Positions 61,165 to 64,000 of a stretch of 64,000 nucleotides of DNA are shown here, piece by piece. Location: the NCBI RefSeq assembly GCF_004054195.1, contig NZ_SBIW01000008.1, positions 310,001-374,000 on the forward strand, written 5' to 3'. The position numbers were made by a program, and so were the translations under genes. The notes beneath the pieces were generated by a model, which saw only the letters and a program-made list of their open reading frames with translations, had not been told where the DNA came from and did no database searches. Source of the stretch: Mucilaginibacter gilvus (lineage in GTDB: Bacteria; Bacteroidota; Bacteroidia; Sphingobacteriales; Sphingobacteriaceae). Each line of letters opens with the position of its first letter. Positions within the stretch are counted from its first letter, which is position 1.

Positions 61165-62766
61165 TCATTTTTTTAATACCGCCGTTTTGGATTCATTTTC
61201 TTCCAGGTCAACTGCCTTAATAAATAGCTTGCCCTTAGGCCAGGCTTGCCCGGCAATGGGCCGCCAATGTGTTAACGGTGTAAAGGCTATTCGTTGGCCA
61301 TTGCAATAAATGTTATACCCTGCCAGTCCTGCGTTATCGTGGGCAGGCATCCAACCGAGTTGTTTGTGTATGCCTTTGCCGGTAACGGTAAGTTTTTTGG
61401 GTACGGAAGGCGCTGCATGGTCTGGCTGCAAGCGGTTGGTGCAATTGATAAAGGCACGCAGAACGTGATAGGTCCCTTTCCAGATCTGACCCTTCAGTGC
61501 CGGCTTGTAATTGGGTTGTTTATCAATCCCGCCCTGGTACCAATCGCCATGCTCGTGGTCAATCAGGTTGGTTTGCACGTAATTCCAAAGCTTGTAAAAC
61601 TTTTGGCCGTATTGCAGGGTGTCGTTAGGGTACATATCATCAAACATCAATAGGGTATTTAATCCTTCGGCCTGTGCCCACCAGTTTTTGGTATCAGCAA
61701 TAATGGTGATGCCGGGTTTATCCTTAAAATAATAACCTTCGTCGTAAAAACCGCCGGTGGCATTATCCCAGCCGTTTTTCAGCGCGTGATCAAGCATCCG
61801 CTTGGCAACAGTTTGGGTTGTGATGTCATTTTTCAGCCCCAGCAGGTGCGAAGCTTCCAGCATCAGGTAAGCGGTTTCCACATCATGGCCGAAGGATACA
61901 TGGTCCAGCGAATGATAGCTTAATGTTACTGCCTGCGAAGAATCGCGGAAGCTCACCGGGGTCCAGTCAGGCTGAAAAAACAGGCCGAGATTGCCTTTTG
62001 GTGTAACAATTTTATCGCGGATCAAAAACAGCATTTCCTGTAAGCGTTCTTTGAGCAGTTTATCCGGCCAAACACGGTATAGTTCGGAAAATGCTTCCAG
62101 CAGGTGGATGGACGTGTTCTGATCTTTATAACCGGTTTCCGCATGGGGGGGCGTGGATGCGCTGCGTTGTATGGGCGTACCATCCAATTGCATGTGCTGG
62201 TAGTAGCCTTTGTACATAGGGTCGTGGCTATGCTGCTCTAACCAGTGGAATTGTTTTATAGCAAGATTGAGCGCACCGGTGTCACCGCTTTGGTGATAAT
62301 AAGCGGCGATGGCGTACAACGCAAACGAGTTCCCGTAAGCTTCCTTTGGAGCAAAGCCACCGCTTTTTGGCTTACCCTGCCTATCTGTATAGGTATGAAA
62401 GCCGCCGTATTGCTTATCCCAAAGTACATTTTTTAGGAATTGATAACCCTGCGCCGCGCCCTTGCTGTAGTAGCTAACGGAGGGATATAACTCTGCCGCC
62501 CGGGCATTACTCCAAACGTGCCGGGCCTGTGTTACGATCATTTTGTCCTGCGCACCCTGCGGTTTAAACTCGAAGGTGAACGTGCTTAAAAAGCCGCCAT
62601 AAGTAGTGTCGATAGCTGCCGGATACCAGGGCTTCAGCAATTCGTCTACCATTGATCGTTTCATTTCGTCATAAACCTGTTTGCGGGTATTGGCCACCGG
62701 GGATTGCGCAAACGTACCGCCGTAGATCAATAAGGAAAGTATGGTTGTATTGAAGGTTTTTTTCAC
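61165..62766 (-). CDS. Secreted AGE-family (cellobiose/mannose 2-epimerase-like) protein with C-terminal Fn3-like tail
   Basis: About 533 residues from the GTG at 62766; a TTG two codons upstream is the alternative. Signal peptide (KKTFNTTILSLLIYGGTFAQ). The (alpha/alpha)6 barrel of the AGE family shows GGFLSTFTFEFKPQGAQDK, ARHVWSNARAAELYPSVSYY, SFGHDVETAYLMLEASHLLG and AQAEGLNTLLMFDDMYPND; catalytic His residues lie in SLDHVSFGHD. A ~100-residue extra tail with WMPAHDNAGLAGYNIYCNGQ looks like Fn3. It follows a GH9 glucanase by 13 bases on the same strand, so a role in beta-glucan/mannan oligosaccharide epimerisation is likely. Confidence 0.88.
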   Translation of the reverse strand: MKKTFNTTILSLLIYGGTFAQSPVANTRKQVYDEMKRSMVDELLKPWYPAAIDTTYGGFLSTFTFEFKPQGAQDKMIVTQARHVWSNARAAELYPSVSYYSKGAAQGYQFLKNVLWDKQYGGFHTYTDRQGKPKSGGFAPKEAYGNSFALYAIAAYYHQSGDTGALNLAIKQFHWLEQHSHDPMYKGYYQHMQLDGTPIQRSASTPPHAETGYKDQNTSIHLLEAFSELYRVWPDKLLKERLQEMLFLIRDKIVTPKGNLGLFFQPDWTPVSFRDSSQAVTLSYHSLDHVSFGHDVETAYLMLEASHLLGLKNDITTQTVAKRMLDHALKNGWDNATGGFYDEGYYFKDKPGITIIADTKNWWAQAEGLNTLLMFDDMYPNDTLQYGQKFYKLWNYVQTNLIDHEHGDWYQGGIDKQPNYKPALKGQIWKGTYHVLRAFINCTNRLQPDHAAPSVPKKLTVTGKGIHKQLGWMPAHDNAGLAGYNIYCNGQRIAFTPLTHWRPIAGQAWPKGKLFIKAVDLEENESKTAVLKK

Positions 62767-62779
62767 GTGCAAATGGATA

Positions 62780-64000
62780 TCAATATTTTTTATTCAGCAC
62801 ATGGTCTGCCGCCAGCACCAGGAACAGGTAATCAGCCGTACCACCGCCTAATACATATTCTCCTTGTTGCCATAAAAAAGGCCAGTTCAAAAGTTCCGGA
62901 AAATCGGGACGGATCAAAGCCGTGCCCGATGTGCTGCCGCCAGGTATGTACGACCAATCTGCCCGGTTGAAGCCATAGGCCGTAGTCATTGATTTTGACC
63001 CAACGCCGGATACGAAGGAAGACGTGTTAGACCCAGGGTGGCAACCCAAAATAAAGTTGATGGAGTTAAGCATATACTCGTCGCTAAAGATCTGCGGGAA
63101 ATTGGCGTATAAAAAATATTGCTTGTACCCAAAGTTTTGGATCCCCCAGCCGGCACCCCAAATGTTAGGTTCGTAAGGTACGCCATAAGGGGTTTTAAGC
63201 CCCTGCTGCTGTATGCCGGCATACATTTTTTTAACGGCTGCGGTAATCGCTTCTGTGTAGGCCGGGTCGTTTACCGCTTTTAGCGTGCGGCCCACCATCC
63301 AGCCGGTATTATCAATGCGCTGGGCTATCATATCCTTGTTCTTTACCAGGAAATCGGCGTATTTTCTATCGCCCGTGGTAAGCAATAGTTCCACGGCAAG
63401 CGGTACAAAGCGGCCAATGTTTTTGTCGTCGGTTTTATTCCATACCTCGGTAGCAATCTGCAGGCATTGGGTCGCCAGGGTATCGTTATAGCCCTTCATT
63501 ACCCTGCTGGCGGCAGCTAAAGCTACGGCTGTTTGCAAGGTGCGGCCGGTATTTTCTTCGGTGAATACCCAGCGATCATCTGCGGGGGCGGGTTTATTTA
63601 AGATAGGATCGATGTTTGTGCCGTGGGTTTTGTAGGGGATGTTATCGGTAAGGTTGGCGGCATCTCCCAGCAAAACATACTGGCGGATGGTAGGCTCGAT
63701 AATGCCGCGATAGAACCTGCCCATGGCCCGGTAGCCACCGGTAATGGTAAGCAGCCCATGCTCTATCTGTTGCAGCATATCGGGCTTGCCATCGGGTTGC
63801 TGTATCTCTACAGTGTGGTTGTTTTGATCGATCGTGGTGTTGTCATAATCTACATGGAAAGCTTCATAAGCCAATGTTAGCCCATGAACGGTTTCTGCCT
63901 GAGATTCTACACGGATATCGAAGTCGCCTGCATCGTGCCAGGCACCACGGTTTAGGAAGGGCACGTTATCGCCCGGCTTAAATTTGGTAAGGGTGGAGTG
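62780..64000 (-). CDS. Glycoside hydrolase family 9 (endoglucanase), 3' part
   Basis: The frame is open to the right edge, so the start is outside. 406 residues visible. GH9 traits: WHDAGDFDIRVESQAETVHG with the two catalytic-base Asp residues, MLQQIEHGLLTITGGYRAMG, HPGSNTSSFVSGVGSKSM and the C-terminal proton-donor region LWQQGEYVLGGGTADYLFLV. Family members cut beta-1,4-glucans, and some with this architecture act on other glucans. The next gene is an AGE epimerase, suggesting a plant-cell-wall oligosaccharide locus that continues upstream. Confidence 0.93.
   Translation of the reverse strand, partial: HSTLTKFKPGDNVPFLNRGAWHDAGDFDIRVESQAETVHGLTLAYEAFHVDYDNTTIDQNNHTVEIQQPDGKPDMLQQIEHGLLTITGGYRAMGRFYRGIIEPTIRQYVLLGDAANLTDNIPYKTHGTNIDPILNKPAPADDRWVFTEENTGRTLQTAVALAAASRVMKGYNDTLATQCLQIATEVWNKTDDKNIGRFVPLAVELLLTTGDRKYADFLVKNKDMIAQRIDNTGWMVGRTLKAVNDPAYTEAITAAVKKMYAGIQQQGLKTPYGVPYEPNIWGAGWGIQNFGYKQYFLYANFPQIFSDEYMLNSINFILGCHPGSNTSSFVSGVGSKSMTTAYGFNRADWSYIPGGSTSGTALIRPDFPELLNWPFLWQQGEYVLGGGTADYLFLVLAADHVLNKKY

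Overview
The window reads as chromosome of a Bacteroidota bacterium of the Sphingobacteriaceae type; the style is closest to Mucilaginibacter or Pedobacter, which is an inference from gene content and not a database result. Supporting signs are TAnnTTTG promoter elements, little Shine-Dalgarno signal, bacillithiol synthesis (BshA), Omp28/TlpA/DUF6029 surface genes, IcmF-type methylmalonyl/isobutyryl-CoA mutase, histidine kinases with ELIIAN repeats, and many short intergenic palindromic repeats. No rRNA, tRNA, CRISPR array, integrase or classical IS was found.

Layout. 1-1.2 kb: end of an ECF sigma factor and its anti-sigma factor. 1.4-6.3 kb (minus): NAD(P)HX repair enzyme, a broken phosphodiester-glycosidase-like gene and uvrA. 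7.0-9.4 kb: MBOAT acyltransferase plus SGNH/DltD-like partner. 9.8-12.7 kb: efp, a ThuA-domain operon and a divergent Nudix-type (NrtR-like) regulator with two copies of a palindromic operator between them. 13.0-15.9 kb: an AT-rich accessory island with four small or unknown genes on the minus strand, a 45-bp perfect palindrome, and a divergent XRE regulator plus ImmA/IrrE protease. 16.3-17.2 kb: a frameshifted EamA/RarD permease. 17.2-21.6 kb (minus): MBOAT, SGNH-like protein, FkbH-like HAD protein and acyl carrier protein, which together look like a dlt-type acyl-transfer pathway charged by an FkbH enzyme. 22-32.9 kb: ordinary genes (lytic transglycosylase, rRNA pseudouridine synthase with a long disordered arm, lactonase, bshA, SIMPL protein, M23 peptidase + DUF4846). 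33.3-34.9 kb: type III polyketide synthase plus ICMT-like methyltransferase. 35-38.7 kb: pentapeptide protein, serine hydrolase, CPBP protease. 38.7-42.7 kb: icmF, which carries three different repeat insertions in frame, one of them a 564-bp unit with a DUF559 nuclease-like domain between two REP-like palindromic elements. 42.9-48 kb: photolyase-like protein, nitrilase, and a GbsR-type regulator operon behind a 26-bp perfect palindrome. 48-50.2 kb: a coiled-coil protein with an H-box but no ATPase domain, divergent from a PAS kinase. 50.4-53.5 kb: Omp28-like lipoprotein, TlpA thioredoxin, DUF6029 protein. 53.6-57.5 kb: acyltransferase, transglutaminase-like protein, ArsR/SRPBCC/hydrolase operon. 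57.6-58.0 kb: a decayed cytochrome c peroxidase. 58.1-59.8 kb: histidine kinase with fifteen 21-residue repeats. 60-64 kb: small membrane/secreted proteins, then an AGE-family epimerase and a GH9 glucanase running off the right edge.

The most unusual item is icmF: a core metabolic enzyme whose interdomain linkers have accepted three unrelated palindromic repeats, one bearing a nuclease-like domain, without loss of reading frame. The second is the palindrome-centred island at 13-15.9 kb, whose minus-strand genes I could not match to any known system.
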